The notes: a model not told the origin generated them from the sequence alone. DNA of 64,000 nucleotides from Phoma sp. XZ068 (GCA_004835665.1 RBKR01000025.1:124001-188000), one strand, 5' to 3'; positions 34,506-45,996 are shown, counted from the first letter of the stretch. Numbers and translations are program-made.

Positions 34506-36287
34506 ATGGCATTTGCCCAACAACAGCGTCCCCAGCCCTCTCGACACCTTTCGTTCCAAGCACCTGAGCCCGCTGCGGCTGTTGCAACCAGCTCACAGCA
34601 GCTAAAGCGCCGTCTTGAAGAGTCGGAGGAATGGGTTCTCTTCTCGCCAAGTGCCCCTTCGACGACTGCTCGCACGCACACGACCTCTACTGAACGCACG
34701 CCACGGACAGCTGGCCTGTCACGCTTCAGTGAGTTTGGCTCGCTCGACACAGCCGCCCGGTCAGACCAGGACGACGACAATGGCACATTCCTCGGAACAG
34801 AAGAGGAGCTGGACAGTCTAGACGACGGGCTCCACGCCTTCCATGAACCCTCTGAACATGCGCTGCCGACCAGCAGGCTGCAAGAGAGCGGTGACACCGT
34901 GCTGCCCAACCACGATGGATTGGGCTCCTTCCAGCCGGATGCTACCATGCAGGAGCACATGTGGCAGTTTGAGCGCTCGCCACGTCGACGCGCTGCGAGA
35001 CGGCGGTCGAGTGTGCAGCGACACTTTACTATCCTCGACGACACGGATGATGTCACGCAAGAGCAGGAGCGGCGGCAGCGTATTGAGAGGTGGCGGCTGG
35101 AGCAGAGCAAGGCCGTGCTAGAGGAGATTGAGAGGGAGACGAGAAGACGGCGGCGGATGAGTATGGCTGCATCTACTCGCAGTCAACGAGACGCTGCACA
35201 GTACGACACGAGAAGTTCGGTGTCTTCGGTCGCCCGCACTGTTACCAGCGAACAGAGTGACGGGTCGGATGAAGGCACAGAGAATATGTCGTTCTGGCAA
35301 CGACTCACGACGCGCGTTATTCGAGATCTCATCGGTCTTGATAATGACACGCTCTCAGTCATCTTTGGTGAGAGTCTGCCCGAGGAGGTCATGACACCAA
35401 AGGCCGGCTCTCCATCGACGTCACCAGCAGATCGATTCCTACAAGACGCAGTCGCAGATGCCTCAGTATATCCGGAAGAGGATTGGCAGACACGAGTCCT
35501 TGAGCGTGTAGCACAAGAACTCGGCGTCCTGGTACACCAACTCTCCGAACACCCAGGTGCATTCTCCACATATCAGCGCGCGCAGGCAGCTCCTGAGTAT
35601 GCAGGTCTGTCACCAGCTGTTGTGACCGATCTCGCCACCTCAGCTCCCACTAGCTCGCAGCCCTCGGCCCCGTCGCCTGCTTCGGTGCAATTCGCGGCCA
35701 CATTCCCAACCCAACAGACGTCACACACCTACAGCGAAGCTTCGTTATGGGGGATCGAAGAGGAGCCCGATGAAGTCGACGCAATGGACACATCTCGTCC
35801 AGACCCCGCTGCTACTGCGCGAGCTGCCGCTGAGGATGCAGCACGTGAGCGAGAGTACTGGGAGCGCGATCTCGACGTGAAGATGATCTTCAACTTTCTG
35901 GTGAAGCGCTTCACATCCCGCCGCTCCACCACCCCAACACCAACACGACGCGCCTCTGCCTCGACATACGTCACAGACGAAGGCACATCGGCGCGTCGCG
36001 CGGCCATGATCCGCCAGAACCACCCTTTGGTCAGCAGGACGACGGATAGAGGGCTCCCGACGTCGTCCACCGTGCAGGCTAGGGAGGTGAAACGCCGAGA
36101 GCCAGGCACCACGTACCGCACGCACTACAATCCACAGGCCAGTCTCCGACAGAAGACACTGCGGAGCAGCTCCAGCTGCGCAAGCCAGAGCACCAAGAAG
36201 AGCAAGCGGAGCGGGAGCAGTCAGCGGAACTACTGGGATTTGGGGGGGAGTGTGGGCAGCGGGAGTGTACTTGCAGGCGAGGTTTAG
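34506..36287 (+). CDS. Fungal protein of unknown function, 593 residues
   Basis: A long single-exon ORF, acidic in the first 130 residues and rich in S/T/R. It has a basic ERRQRIERWRLEQSKAVLEE coiled-coil-like segment at about 185-215, containing ETRRRRR downstream. Two segments look ordered: NMSFWQRLTTRVIRDLIGLD, and a helical stretch near residue 450-470 (EREYWERDLDVKMIFNFLVK). The C-terminus is basic and serine-rich and ends RNYWDLGGSVGSGSV. No catalytic motif, signal peptide or membrane span is seen. I do not recognise the family. The ATG at 34506 is the first in frame; codon pattern and length argue that it is real. Confidence 0.75.
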   Translation: MAFAQQQRPQPSRHLSFQAPEPAAAVATSSQQLKRRLEESEEWVLFSPSAPSTTARTHTTSTERTPRTAGLSRFSEFGSLDTAARSDQDDDNGTFLGTEEELDSLDDGLHAFHEPSEHALPTSRLQESGDTVLPNHDGLGSFQPDATMQEHMWQFERSPRRRAARRRSSVQRHFTILDDTDDVTQEQERRQRIERWRLEQSKAVLEEIERETRRRRRMSMAASTRSQRDAAQYDTRSSVSSVARTVTSEQSDGSDEGTENMSFWQRLTTRVIRDLIGLDNDTLSVIFGESLPEEVMTPKAGSPSTSPADRFLQDAVADASVYPEEDWQTRVLERVAQELGVLVHQLSEHPGAFSTYQRAQAAPEYAGLSPAVVTDLATSAPTSSQPSAPSPASVQFAATFPTQQTSHTYSEASLWGIEEEPDEVDAMDTSRPDPAATARAAAEDAAREREYWERDLDVKMIFNFLVKRFTSRRSTTPTPTRRASASTYVTDEGTSARRAAMIRQNHPLVSRTTDRGLPTSSTVQAREVKRREPGTTYRTHYNPQASLRQKTLRSSSSCASQSTKKSKRSGSSQRNYWDLGGSVGSGSVLAGEV

Positions 36288-36613
36288 ACGGCCTTACGAT
36301 GACGATGTTTCACGACTTGGCGCATAGATTGGGATTATTGCATGTTGCATGGAGTATGTCGGCATGATATGGTAGCGAGATGGTTGGTTTGGTACTCTCG
36401 CTGCTGGGATTTGCAATCAGGGATACTCTGCATATGGCTTTGTTTGGCTTGACTTGGCTTGGATTTGGACTTTGCACTTTGGACTTGGATACTTTGTATT
36501 ATATCTCTCCTCTTCGGAACTCATACCAATCATATATATCATACCTCATCACCAGACATCCAATCCTCAATCTCCATGCAGGAATTCCTCCCAGCTGCAG
36601 TCTTCCAACCTAC
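36288..36613. other. Convergent 3' region
   Basis: This is the 3' UTR space between two convergent genes, T-rich and with TTGGCTT/TTTGGACTT simple iterations at about 36440-36490. No gene seen. Confidence 0.6.
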
Positions 36614-38234
36614 CTACCTCCCCCCCTCAACAAACCTCACCCGCACCTCCCGTGCAGGCTGCAACACAATATCCGCATGCAGCCCCGGCTCCGCACCATC
36701 CATGAGATTCTCAATCCCCACGAACCGCTGCAGCAGCCGCACAAGCGTGTACCCCATCTCCGTCAGCGCGAATTGCTGCCCAATGCAGATGCGTGGGCCG
36801 CCGTTGAAAGGGATATAAGTCCATGATTTGGGGGTCCATGAGTCCCAGCGTCTGAAAACACAAAAAACATTAGCCACGTCTACTACCATGGGGTTTTATA
36901 AAAAGGGGGGTTTATATGGCGACTTACTCAGGAACAAACCTGCTTGGATCCGCAAACCCCGTTTCAGACCCCGGATACACATCTCCCCTTCTTTGCATCA
37001 CAAGCGTCGAGTACCCCACCGGTGTACCTGCCAGTATCCCCACGGGTTGATCGCCCCTTGGCCCCCCGCCGACAGGCAGCGTGGTGTCTTTCAGTGCGAC
37101 GCGCACGTTGTAGGGGACTACGGGGTAGAGGCGGAGTGTCTCGTTTAGTACGTGTTGGAGGTATTTCATGTCTTTGAGGTGTTGGTATGTTGGTTTCTGT
37201 ACGAGACCCAGCGTGTCGATTATTTCCTGGCGGAGTTTGGCGAGGATGCTGGGCGAGAGGGAGAGGTGGTAGATTGCCCATGTGAGGGTGCAGGCTGTTG
37301 TGTCGCGGCCTGCTAGCAGGACGGAGACGAGTTGGTCGCGTAGCATTTGCCTGTCTTGGGTGTAGCCTGCGATGGCGTGGAGGAAGGTGTAGTCGTTGTC
37401 GTGGTTTGATTTCTCGGTGAGTTCGGTGGGGGAGAGGGCCAGCGCGCGGTCGATGTAGGAGGATACGAAGGAGTCGATTGTTTTGATGCTGGAGTAGAAG
37501 CCCATTCGTTTGCGGGGGACGGCCCAGTTCAAGGGCCCGACACGGGCGATGATGGATTGCACGCGTTGGGCGTTGGAGAAGGCGTCGGCGAATTCGGTTT
37601 GGGGGTGGTGGAGGGAGTCGACGGAGGTGCCGAGGAGGAAGTGTGTTGCTGCGTCGAGGGTGTAGCGGAACATCATGTCGAGGGTGTCGATGGGCTGGCC
37701 GCCGGCGATCTTGGAGATCAGGACTTGGGTGTGTGTCTCGAAGATGTCGATATCCGAGAGGCGGTCTTTGATGAATTGGGGGCGGATCAGCTGGCGAGAG
37801 TTGTGCCAGAGTGTAGAGTCTGTGGTGAAGATGCCGTTTCCTAGGAACGCATGCCAGTCTTTTCTGAACTGCTCTCCCTTTCCGTAGTCCTTGAACTGTG
37901 TCGCCAAAATTGCCTTGATGTTCTCCGGCTCGGCCGTCAAGATAACTCTTTCTCCTACGCCAGCCTCGATGGTGTATCGACCTGGCCCAGCCCATTTTTC
38001 GAACATCTGGATCCACATCTCGTAGCTCTTGTCTTTGAGCGCATAACTGACGACCTCATACGCCATATCCAGCCCAAGGGGCACATACGTCTTTCTCACA
38101 GGCGCCCGCGCGCCGAGTTTGCGGATCTTGGCATTGATGCGTATCGTTGAAGCGATCCAGTAAGCAATATAAACTACCACAAGCCCTCCGAGCAAGTGCA
38201 GAGTGGATAAGTGAGCAGGTATAATGTTGGCCAT
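36614..38234 (-). CDS. Cytochrome P450, CYP52-like (alkane/fatty acid omega-hydroxylase type)
   Basis: A 514-residue membrane P450 encoded by exons 38234-36928 and 36851-36614 (76 nt GTAAGT..TTTTCAG intron, frame ..RFVPE-RWDSW..). An N-terminal ER anchor is at about residues 10-30. The I-helix motif is LLAGRDTTACTLTW, the K-helix ExxR is ETLR, and the heme-binding loop FNGGPRICIGQQFALTEMGY carries the cysteine ligand. These motifs resemble CYP52 enzymes, which hydroxylate n-alkanes and fatty acids at the terminal carbon, but substrate is inferred. The start is the ATG at 38234; an upstream TTG-initiated extension was rejected. No partner genes for alkane use lie nearby. Confidence 0.93.
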
Positions 38235-39310
38235 GGCGGCGTTCAAGTACTCAGTATGGAGCCTCGCTGACAGTAATGGCAATGACAACGGTCATCCGCC
38301 AGACAATGCCCGCGACAAGGGCGGGTATATGTATTCACCTTCGTGTCGCACTAGCCAGTCGACACTAACGAGCCGTTCACGTTTCTACCATGCCTCGAGA
38401 TCGACCCTTTCCGTGCCGCGGTATCCAATCAAGCACTCGCGCAGACGCCCTCCCCGCCGTTGACAGAATGCCTAGTGGATCTTGTCCGCTTGTAAGGCTT
38501 CATGTGCGCACCTCGGCATCACAAACTGACTTCCTCAGTCGCAACATGTGCTGCTTTCGATATAGTCGTCAGCCCTCTGCGCTGCATTCGCTCGTGTTCT
38601 TACCCTACCAAACGCCCCGAAAAGCGGGGAAGACGAAGCTTGATCGTGTGAGACGTGAGATGGACGGCAGCAACCTGCTAACGGAGGTCTTGGAGTTCCA
38701 CCGCCCGAGAGCCAATCAGGTGGCTGCTGGTTGCTTGTGGACGGACTTCTAGAAGGATTCGTCTCAATTGGGAAATTTGCACGATACAGAACGCGACGTT
38801 TGTTGAAGTGGATAGGCCGTGCGTAGAGTTTCGAGGTGCAGTTGACATTGCGCGATGCGCCAGCAGATCGGAGAATTTGGAACGACGGAAGCTTCCTCAG
38901 CCGGGAGTATGTGCTTCGCCAAACCAACTCGTGCGCAGCCTCTTAAGAACGGAGTATCTAAGTACAGTTGACCTTGTCAATAACCCAGGGACCCAGGACA
39001 TAGACAAGCATCGTCTAGGATGCCCCACATTGACCCCGCAACATCTACTTTCAACCTCCGTCCCAATGGTTCATCCCCATCAAGGGTATCAACAGTGACG
39101 CTGGTTCCTAGCACACAAACAAAAAACCCTGTGAATTAACACTGAACAAGCCATCAGGCTATTGACTCTCCTTTTCCTTGCGCAATCTTCATTCCGCCGA
39201 TCCCCATCCCATGTCCATTCCATCCGACTGCATCCGCTAAGGGACAGTACCTCAATACCCAAACACACTCTCTTCCTTTCGCAATTCCCATCTGTAAATA
39301 CACGCTCACT
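38235..39310. promoter_or_regulatory. Divergent intergenic region, P450 and beta-hexosaminidase
   Basis: About 1.1 kb between divergent starts with no supported gene. A CCAAT box lies at 38712-38716. The last 200 bp before the hexosaminidase ATG are C/T-rich. Confidence 0.5.
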
Positions 39311-41176
39311 ATGAAACCCACTCTCCTCACACCCTTCTTCATAGCCCCTTCGCTGGCCCTGTGGCCAATTCCCAAGTCCTACTCGCACGGCGATAATGTA
39401 CTCTGGATAGCGCCGAACGTATCATTCAATTGGTACGAAGCCGGTGCAAGAAATGTAGTTTTCCACCCTGATCAAGCACCTTTTTTGTTCGCGGGCAATT
39501 CTAATATAGATGTGCGTCCACAGAACACAGCGGGAGATGGATTGAGCCTGCATAGACGCTATGTCGAGCCTTTTGAGGAGTATCGAGAAGTGAGAGAGGA
39601 AGGGGTAAGGGGTACGGATGTAATTGATTTTGCGATAAGGGCGGCGTGGACGACGGTTTTTAAAGAGGGGTTTTGGCCGTGGAAGTTTCATTCCAGGGGG
39701 TGGGAGGAGCCGGGGGAGGGGACGAAGATGTATGTTGAGCGTGTTGATGTGAGGCTTCTTAAGGCGGAAGAGCCAGATGTTGCGAGAGCATTGGCTGGAG
39801 ATGTGGATGAGTCGTATATCCTCACGTTGACAGAGGACGGGGTTGCAACGGTGGCTGCGAACAGCAGTGTTGGGATTGCGAGAGGCTTGACGACTTTCAC
39901 GCAGCTGTTCTTCCAGCATTCGGATGGGAAACAGGTCTACACGCCGCTGGCTCCCGTCACGATCCAGGATGAACCGCAGTTCCAGCACCGTGGTATCAAC
40001 CTGGATGTATCGAGGAACTTCATCCCCGTGCCAGATATTAAGCGCCAAATCAACGCGGCTGCGTATAACAAAATGAACCGCCTCCACCTGCACGCCACAG
40101 ACTCGCAGTCGTGGCCGTTGGAAATCCCCGCGCTGCCCGACCTCGCCCGCAAAGGAGCATATCGTCCAGACCTGATATACACGGCCGCCGACTTTGCAGA
40201 CCTGCAGCGCCACGCCGCACTTCAGGGCGTGCAGCTCATCACCGAAATCGACATGCCAGGCCACACATCCAGCATCTGGTACTCGGCCCCGGATCTGATC
40301 GCAGCATACAACCAGCAACCAAACTGGGACACCTACGCCGCCGAGCCGCCCTCCGGCACGCTGAAGCTGAACTCCTCAGCCGTAAGCACGTTCCTGGATA
40401 CCCTCTTCGCAGACCTCATGCCCCGCGTCGCGCCCTACACAGGCTACTTCCACACCGGCGGCGACGAAGTAAACCTCAACGCCTACACCCTCGACTCCAC
40501 CGTGAACTCAAGCGACCCCTCAGTCCTCCAACCCCTCATGCAAGCCTTCGTATCCGCAAACCACGAGCGCGTCCGCGCCGCAGGCCTCACCCCCATCGTC
40601 TGGGAAGAAATGCTACTAGTATGGAACCTCACGCTCGGCGCAGACGTCGTCGTTCAATCCTGGCAGAGCGACGAAGCCGTCGCCTCCATCGTGAGCGCAG
40701 GCCACAAAGCGCTGGTGGGGAACTACAAGTACTGGTACCTTGACTGCGGAAAGGGCCAGTGGCTCGACTTTGCGACGCAGGAAGCCAGTGCTGATGCGTG
40801 GCCGTATGAGGATTACTGCGCGCCGTTTCATAATTGGCGGCTTATGTACTCCAAGGATCCGTATGCGGGGGTGCCGGAGGAGCTAAGGCATTTGGTGGTG
40901 GGAGGCGAGGCGCATATGTGGGGAGAGCAGACGGATGTGGTGAATTTGGATCAGATGGTTTGGCCGCGGGCGGCGGCGGTGGCGGAGGTGTTGTGGAGTG
41001 GGGCGAAGGATGGGGAGGGGAGGAATAGGAGTCAGATTGAGGCGAGTCCAAGGTTGAGCGATTTGAGGGAGAGGTTGGTGGCGAAGGGGGTGAGGGCGGA
41101 GCCGGTGCGGATGCCGTATTGTGAGATGGAGAGTGAGGGGGGGAGGAGCCCACAGTGTCAGTTGGGGCTGGCTTGA
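39311..41176 (+). CDS. Beta-N-acetylhexosaminidase, GH20
   Basis: A 621-residue secreted or lysosome/vacuole-type GH20 enzyme that removes terminal N-acetylhexosamine from chitooligomers and glycans. An N-terminal signal peptide (PTLLTPFFIAPSLALWP) is followed by the GH20b-like domain and the catalytic barrel. The barrel includes QHRGINLDVSRNFIPV, HLHATDSQSWPLEIP, ITEIDMPGHTSS and FHTGGDEVN. In the last, D385-E386 is the substrate-assisted catalytic pair. GEAHMWGEQTD and WPRAAAVAEVLWSG follow near the C-terminus. The gene is intronless and of normal length. Confidence 0.96.
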   Translation: MKPTLLTPFFIAPSLALWPIPKSYSHGDNVLWIAPNVSFNWYEAGARNVVFHPDQAPFLFAGNSNIDVRPQNTAGDGLSLHRRYVEPFEEYREVREEGVRGTDVIDFAIRAAWTTVFKEGFWPWKFHSRGWEEPGEGTKMYVERVDVRLLKAEEPDVARALAGDVDESYILTLTEDGVATVAANSSVGIARGLTTFTQLFFQHSDGKQVYTPLAPVTIQDEPQFQHRGINLDVSRNFIPVPDIKRQINAAAYNKMNRLHLHATDSQSWPLEIPALPDLARKGAYRPDLIYTAADFADLQRHAALQGVQLITEIDMPGHTSSIWYSAPDLIAAYNQQPNWDTYAAEPPSGTLKLNSSAVSTFLDTLFADLMPRVAPYTGYFHTGGDEVNLNAYTLDSTVNSSDPSVLQPLMQAFVSANHERVRAAGLTPIVWEEMLLVWNLTLGADVVVQSWQSDEAVASIVSAGHKALVGNYKYWYLDCGKGQWLDFATQEASADAWPYEDYCAPFHNWRLMYSKDPYAGVPEELRHLVVGGEAHMWGEQTDVVNLDQMVWPRAAAVAEVLWSGAKDGEGRNRSQIEASPRLSDLRERLVAKGVRAEPVRMPYCEMESEGGRSPQCQLGLA

Positions 41177-41325
41177 TCGTATCTTGACGTGCAGTTAAGG
41201 AAAAACCGTGAATGAGAGGATGTTTGAATTGGGTATCGTAGCTCGTGCCGCCTCCTCTAGTCAATAACGCGCCTGCCAATGCTGCCAAAATGCCATAACG
41301 CCGTTCATGCAATGCTCGTCACCTA

Positions 41326-42270
41326 TTACTCTTCCATGTCGACCTCCTTTGGCTCCTTTGGCTCTTGCGCTTCGTGGAACTGTATCGCGTCGTCGATGTA
41401 ACTCAGGACAGCGCCCAGACTGTCTTCGTCCTGCACGTCCAGCTTGAGGTACGAGACCATGCTGAAGTCGTCAATCAGCTGCGCTACAGCCTTGTTGAGC
41501 TTGTGAAACGCCGAGCCGCTCATTAAGCTCTCTGTTGTCGCCGGATCCCTGTATTTTTTATTGTCCTCCTCGTCGGTGGTCTTGCGTGAGGGGTCCTCTT
41601 CAATGAGGTCGGCGTCGACCTGCACGAAGCGCTTCATCTCGCGCTTTGCGACCTGCCCCTTGACCAGATCCATCTTGCTGAGGATGTTGATGTGCGGCAT
41701 CTCGAGCATAAGCATGGCGCTCATGGCCGACAGGGTGCCCGAGAAGAACTTGGGTCGGTCGACGACAAAGGTTGCTTCGAGCAGGTAGGCGGCGCACATG
41801 CGGATGTTCAGGCTCCCCTGCATCAGCGTCTTGACGAGGCCCGGCAGGATGGGGACGTGCGTGTATAGCTCAATCTGGCCGGGCATATCAAAGACAATCA
41901 GGTAGTCCTCGGTGACTTCTTCGAGCGGATCAGTCAGGAAGTCGAGATTCTCCATTAGGAACTCGAAACAGTAGATCAGGCCGCCATTGGGGCCGAGACT
42001 CATTTCCTCCATGACATCCTCGAGGCTGATGAGGTCTTTGATGTCGAGGTCCGGCTCGAAGGCGAAGTCCTCGGCGGCCGGGTCGAGGTTTACGTAGAAG
42101 CATGGGCGCTTGTTGTTCTGCAGGTGCTGGATGAGGCCGGTGCAGAAGGTCGACTTGCCTGCGCCGGCGGGGCCCTGTATTCGTTAGTATGTTATGTTGT
42201 GTTTGCAGCAGACGGTTTTTCTCTGCAGCAGAGTGTGCCCTACCATTACTAGAGTGCCGAACTTGCTCAT
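41326..42270 (-). CDS. gpn3: GPN-loop GTPase 3
   Basis: A 291-residue GPN-family GTPase that acts with GPN1 in assembly and nuclear import of RNA polymerase II. Exons: 42270-42244 (nine codons, MSKFGTLVM) and 42174-41326. The 69 nt GTAGGG..ATACAG intron separates the start from the P-loop GPAGAGKST. The GPN loop is in LGPNGGLIYCFEF, the G3-type aspartate in VFDMPGQIELYTH, and NILSKMDLVKG supplies the K-M-D base-recognition motif. An acidic tail ends the protein. The tiny first exon is confirmed by the characteristic MSKFGTLVMGPAGAGK sequence. It is divergent from the SAM synthetase gene. Confidence 0.95.
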
Positions 42271-42688
42271 GGTGGCGGTTGTATGTGTTGCGTCACAGCC
42301 GTCTAATGCGACATGCGACGACAGCCACAGCCACTTTTCTGCCACCTTTCTGCCACCTTTCTGCCACCAAGGCGGTCTGGCGGCGTCGCTGTATCAGTCG
42401 GCGTTTCGAGGGGTCGTCGTTGCACGGGCTTCTGCCGGGCGCAAAGGCGGTGATACTCGCCGTGTCGCGCCCTCTCATTGGCGTCTTCGCACGACATACG
42501 CTAGTGCAACTCCGAGCGCGGGCGGTTTAGGCTGAGGGCACGTTTTTCTTCGGCAGATTGGAAACGACTCCAACCCTCATAAAAACGCGCCGGCCCCTCC
42601 TTCCTTCCCTTCATCCTCTCGCCCCTCTTCCATTTTCACGCGGTCGCAAGTCCTAGACTACCTTATTGCAACCTCCCCTCCATTCACA
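42271..42688. promoter_or_regulatory. Divergent promoter, GPN3 and SAM synthetase
   Basis: 418 bp between start codons. It holds three tandem copies of CTTTCTGCCAC(-) at about 42337-42368, an ATTGG at 42476-42480 and a TCATAAAAAC TATA-like word near 42577. A pyrimidine-rich tract at about 42593-42640, typical of strongly expressed fungal genes, precedes the SAM synthetase ATG. Confidence 0.6.
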
Positions 42689-44047
42689 ATGACTGTCCCC
42701 AACGGCACCAACGGCACTGCGCCCAGCAAGGTACTTGAGACGTTGCGTGTTCGCCCCGCGTTTTTCTAACCACGCTGCAGGGTAACACCTTCCTCTTCAC
42801 CTCCGAGTCTGTCGGTGAGGGTCACCCCGATAAGATCTGGTATGTCTCCATCCCACCCCATCCCGCCCCTCCCACACACGAAGAATGCATCATGGCGTGC
42901 TACCCCACCACCTCAACAACACGCCGAGACATGACAAGACACGACACTAACACCCCCCAGCGATCAGGTCTCCGACGCCATCCTCGATGCCTGCCTCAAG
43001 GAGGACCCCCTCTCCAAGGTCGCCTGCGAGACTGCCACCAAGACCGGCATGATCATGGTCTTTGGTGAGATCACCACCAAGGCCCACCTCGACTACCAGA
43101 AGATCATCCGTGGCGCCATCAAGGACATTGGCTACGACTCGTCCGACAAGGGCTTCGACTACAAGACCTGCAACGTCCTCGTCGCCATCGAGCAGCAGTC
43201 GCCCGACATTGCTCAGGGTCTCCACTACGAGGAGGCGCTCGAGAAGCTCGGTGCCGGTGACCAGGGTATCATGTTCGGATATGCCACCGACGAGACCCCT
43301 GAGCTCCTCCCCTTGACCCTCCTCCTCTCCCACAAGCTCAACTCTGCCATGACCGAGGCCCGTAACAACGGCTCCCTCCCCTGGCTGCGCCCCGACACCA
43401 AGACCCAGGTCACCATTGAGTACGCCCACGACAACGGTGCCGTCATCCCTCTCCGTGTCGACACCGTCGTCGTCTCTGCCCAGCACAGCGAGGACATCAC
43501 CACAGAGGAGCTCCGCAAGGAGATCAAGGAGAAGATCATCAAGAAGGTCATCCCCGCCAAGTACCTCGACGACAACGTCAAGTACCACATCCAGCCCTCT
43601 GGTCTGTTCATCATCGGTGGACCCCAGGGTGACGCCGGTCTTACCGGCCGTAAGATCATTGTCGACACCTACGGTGGTTGGGGTGCCCACGGTGGTGGTG
43701 CTTTCTCCGGAAAGGACTACTCCAAGGTCGACCGCTCCGCCGCCTACCTTGCCCGCTGGATCGCCAAGTCGCTCGTCAACGCCAAGTTGGCCCGCCGCGC
43801 ATTGGTCCAGCTGTCCTACGCCATCGGTGTTGCTGAGCCGCTGTCCCTCTTCGTTGAGTCCTACGGCACCTCAGACAAGTCCTCCGATGAGCTCGTCGAG
43901 ATCATCCTCAAGAACTTTGACCTCCGCCCCGGTGTCATTGTCAAGGAGCTGAACCTCACCAACCCCATCTACAACCAGACCGCCAAGAACGGTCACTTCA
44001 CCAACCAGGACTTCACCTGGGAGAAGCCCAAGGAGCTCAAGTTCTAA
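42689..44047 (+). CDS. SAM2: S-adenosylmethionine synthetase
   Basis: A 395-residue cytosolic enzyme that forms S-adenosylmethionine from methionine and ATP. Exons: 42689-42730 (14 codons), 42781-42839 and 42961-44047. Introns are GTACTT..GCTGCAG (50 nt) and GTATGT..CCCCAG (121 nt). Motifs: SESVGEGHPDKICDQVSDA (the methionine/ATP site), GAGDQGIMFGYATDE, the metal/phosphate loop GGPQGDAGLTGRKI and the conserved GGGAFSGKDYSKVDRSAAY. Strong codon bias (C-ending codons) fits high expression. A 247-codon antisense ORF inside it is a shadow of this bias. Confidence 0.98.
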
Positions 44048-45305
44048 ATGTACCACTTTGATGTTGGCACATGAGTGGTTTGAATCAACTTCAACCACAA
44101 GGTCAAGAAGTAACGATTTTGCGATATGATATGCATATCTTGAAGAAGGCGGCAATTCTTCTTTCAACAAGTTTCGGCGTCGGGAAGGGCATATACCCCT
44201 GTGATCAGCAGCCCTCTTCAAAAGTTTCTTTGCATGTCATTTCATTACCAGAGGCTTTTACCGAGTCTACGATAGAAAGTGCACCCAGTGCGGGCCATGC
44301 ACGGCGTTAGAGAGAGTAAGGAGCTTCAACAATGGGGCCTGAGTGCGTCGTCAACGCGCACCTGGAGGCTTGAGCGCATTAGCGCCATGGAGGTTAATAG
44401 GAATAATCGAATGTTGGTTATCTCAGGATAATTGACACGATCAACATCACATCGCATCGTTCTTATCGTGAGTCGCTTGCTGCAGACGTGACACTTACCG
44501 AGACCAGGCGCTGAACATGGCCTGCAACGACTATGATGGCCTGAGTATCCGGAACATTTCCCTGGCACCTATCTGTCATCTTCTGCGACCAAAGTTACTC
44601 TGCGCAGCAGTGCAACACTTTGCTATCCCGCTGTGCACTTTTCCAATCCCGCTATGCACCTCGAGTCCCGCTGGATACACTCGAGTCCCTGTGTTGATCT
44701 TCAGGCACAGCTGTCACCACACCGCTTCGGGATGGCGAATGGGAGGACGCGAGGCAGACAGCCTAGCCTTGCCAGGAACAACTCAACATCTCAGCTGCCC
44801 AACTAGTCACGGCTGTTTCTGACCCATGTGATCATCTATCACTGGTCACCTGTTTGCAGGTGTTGTTGTGAGACACGTCTCGCTTGGGAGGAGCAGGTTG
44901 TTAGGTTGTAGATTACGACCCCCTCCTTCGCGTCGCAATCTCTCCCACCTCCTCACAACCGTCGATTTTGAGTTCTGTCGCATTTACGTTCTTTGCATTC
45001 CTGCGTTACGCTACTTGGCCAGGTAAGTCGCGCGTACCTCTTGTATTAGATTACGAGGTTTTGTTTACATTTTACGCGTCTTCGTTGTTATTATGCGCTT
45101 TCATCCATCCTGAGTCTGCGCGAGTTTCCTAAGATGATTTCTGCCGTATACTACTCTCTCGAGTCTACCATCGTTTTCTCTTTCTTTCCCTCTCCAGCGT
45201 CGTCTGTTTCCCCGCCTTATTCCAACCGTCCGCATCCTTCACATCGGGCCGCCGGACCTGACCCAACCCCCCGTAGCCCTACCACCGCGCACCACTCAAC
45301 CCAAC
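44048..45305. other. Intergenic with a short degenerate repeat
   Basis: No gene is supported. Three imperfect copies of a TCCCGCT(G/A)..CAC..TCGAG-like 21 bp word lie at about 44632-44690. GTAAGT at 45023 and TCTCCAG at 45191-45197 could bound a 5' leader intron of the following small basic protein gene. Confidence 0.45.
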
Positions 45306-45653
45306 ATGCCAGCCTCCACACGCGCCAGCACCGGCAACAGCAAGCCCCGCCTCATCCAACAAATCGAAAACGTAATCGCCCCCAAAAAGCGCACTACCAC
45401 CACAGCCAACACCTCTAAACCTCGCGCCACCACCACCGGCCGCGTCGCGAAGCCCAAAGCTGCCGCTCCCGCCGTCGGACCTAGGACCAAGGTCGTCAAG
45501 AAGAGGCGTACGCCGACGGAGAAGGTGAAGGATAAGCTTGTGGGATCGGCGGAGAAGGTGGTTGGGGAGGTGGAAGGGAAGCCGGGGAAGAAGGCGGCGG
45601 GGACGAGGAAGGTGAATGGGACTGGGGCTGGGGTGACGCGAAGGCGGGTTTGA
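45306..45653 (+). CDS. Small, very basic nuclear-type protein (histone H1 tail-like)
   Basis: A 115-residue protein rich in K, R, T, A and P, with PKKRTTTT, RVAKPKAAAPA and KVVKKRRTPTEK segments. The composition recalls histone H1 C-terminal tails, but no globular winged-helix domain is present. It could be a chromatin or nucleolar accessory protein; function is not assigned. The start follows a CCAAC context. A possible leader intron (45023-45197) lies upstream. Real-gene status is supported by composition and promoter-like upstream sequence. Confidence 0.55.
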   Translation: MPASTRASTGNSKPRLIQQIENVIAPKKRTTTTANTSKPRATTTGRVAKPKAAAPAVGPRTKVVKKRRTPTEKVKDKLVGSAEKVVGEVEGKPGKKAAGTRKVNGTGAGVTRRRV

Positions 45654-45996
45654 GAGGGAGATGATGAAGGCGATGGGGTGCGTGTTTTTGTGTGTGGGAG
45701 TAGGTTGGGAGTGAGCGTGAGTGTGGGGTATTTAGTGTGACGACAAGGGCCCTCAAAGTGGTATGATTTCGAATTTCAACATTTGATTGTTCTGGGAAAA
45801 CTTTTTTTTTCCTGTTTTGAATTTCTTCTACGTTCCATTCGCATCTCTCATGAACGCCCTAACCCCAATCCCAGCACATCTGATTCCAGAAACACTTCCT
45901 TCGGCCAATCATCCAGCTCCCTTCCTCCCTAAGCTCTAAGCTCTCACATCCCCTCCCATCCGTCCACCCGTCCTTCATTCATCCGTTCATGCTTCC
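45654..45996. other. Convergent 3' region
   Basis: This is 3' UTR space between convergent genes, with a T-rich run near 45800. No gene seen. Confidence 0.6.

Noticed and set aside
36964..38016. 350-codon alternative frame on the minus strand inside the P450 gene
   Set aside because: Arginine/proline-rich out-of-frame shadow; the P450 frame has all expected motifs.
40111..40743. 210-codon plus-strand ORF inside beta-hexosaminidase
   Set aside because: Out-of-frame shadow of a GC-rich coding region, with R/P/H-rich composition.
42947..43690. 247-codon antisense ORF over SAM synthetase
   Set aside because: It mirrors the strong C-ending codon bias of the sense gene and has a V/L/G/D repeat composition with no family.
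44517..44822. 101-codon plus-strand ORF covering the 21 bp repeat
   Set aside because: Its residues simply follow the repeat, and there is no family or start support.
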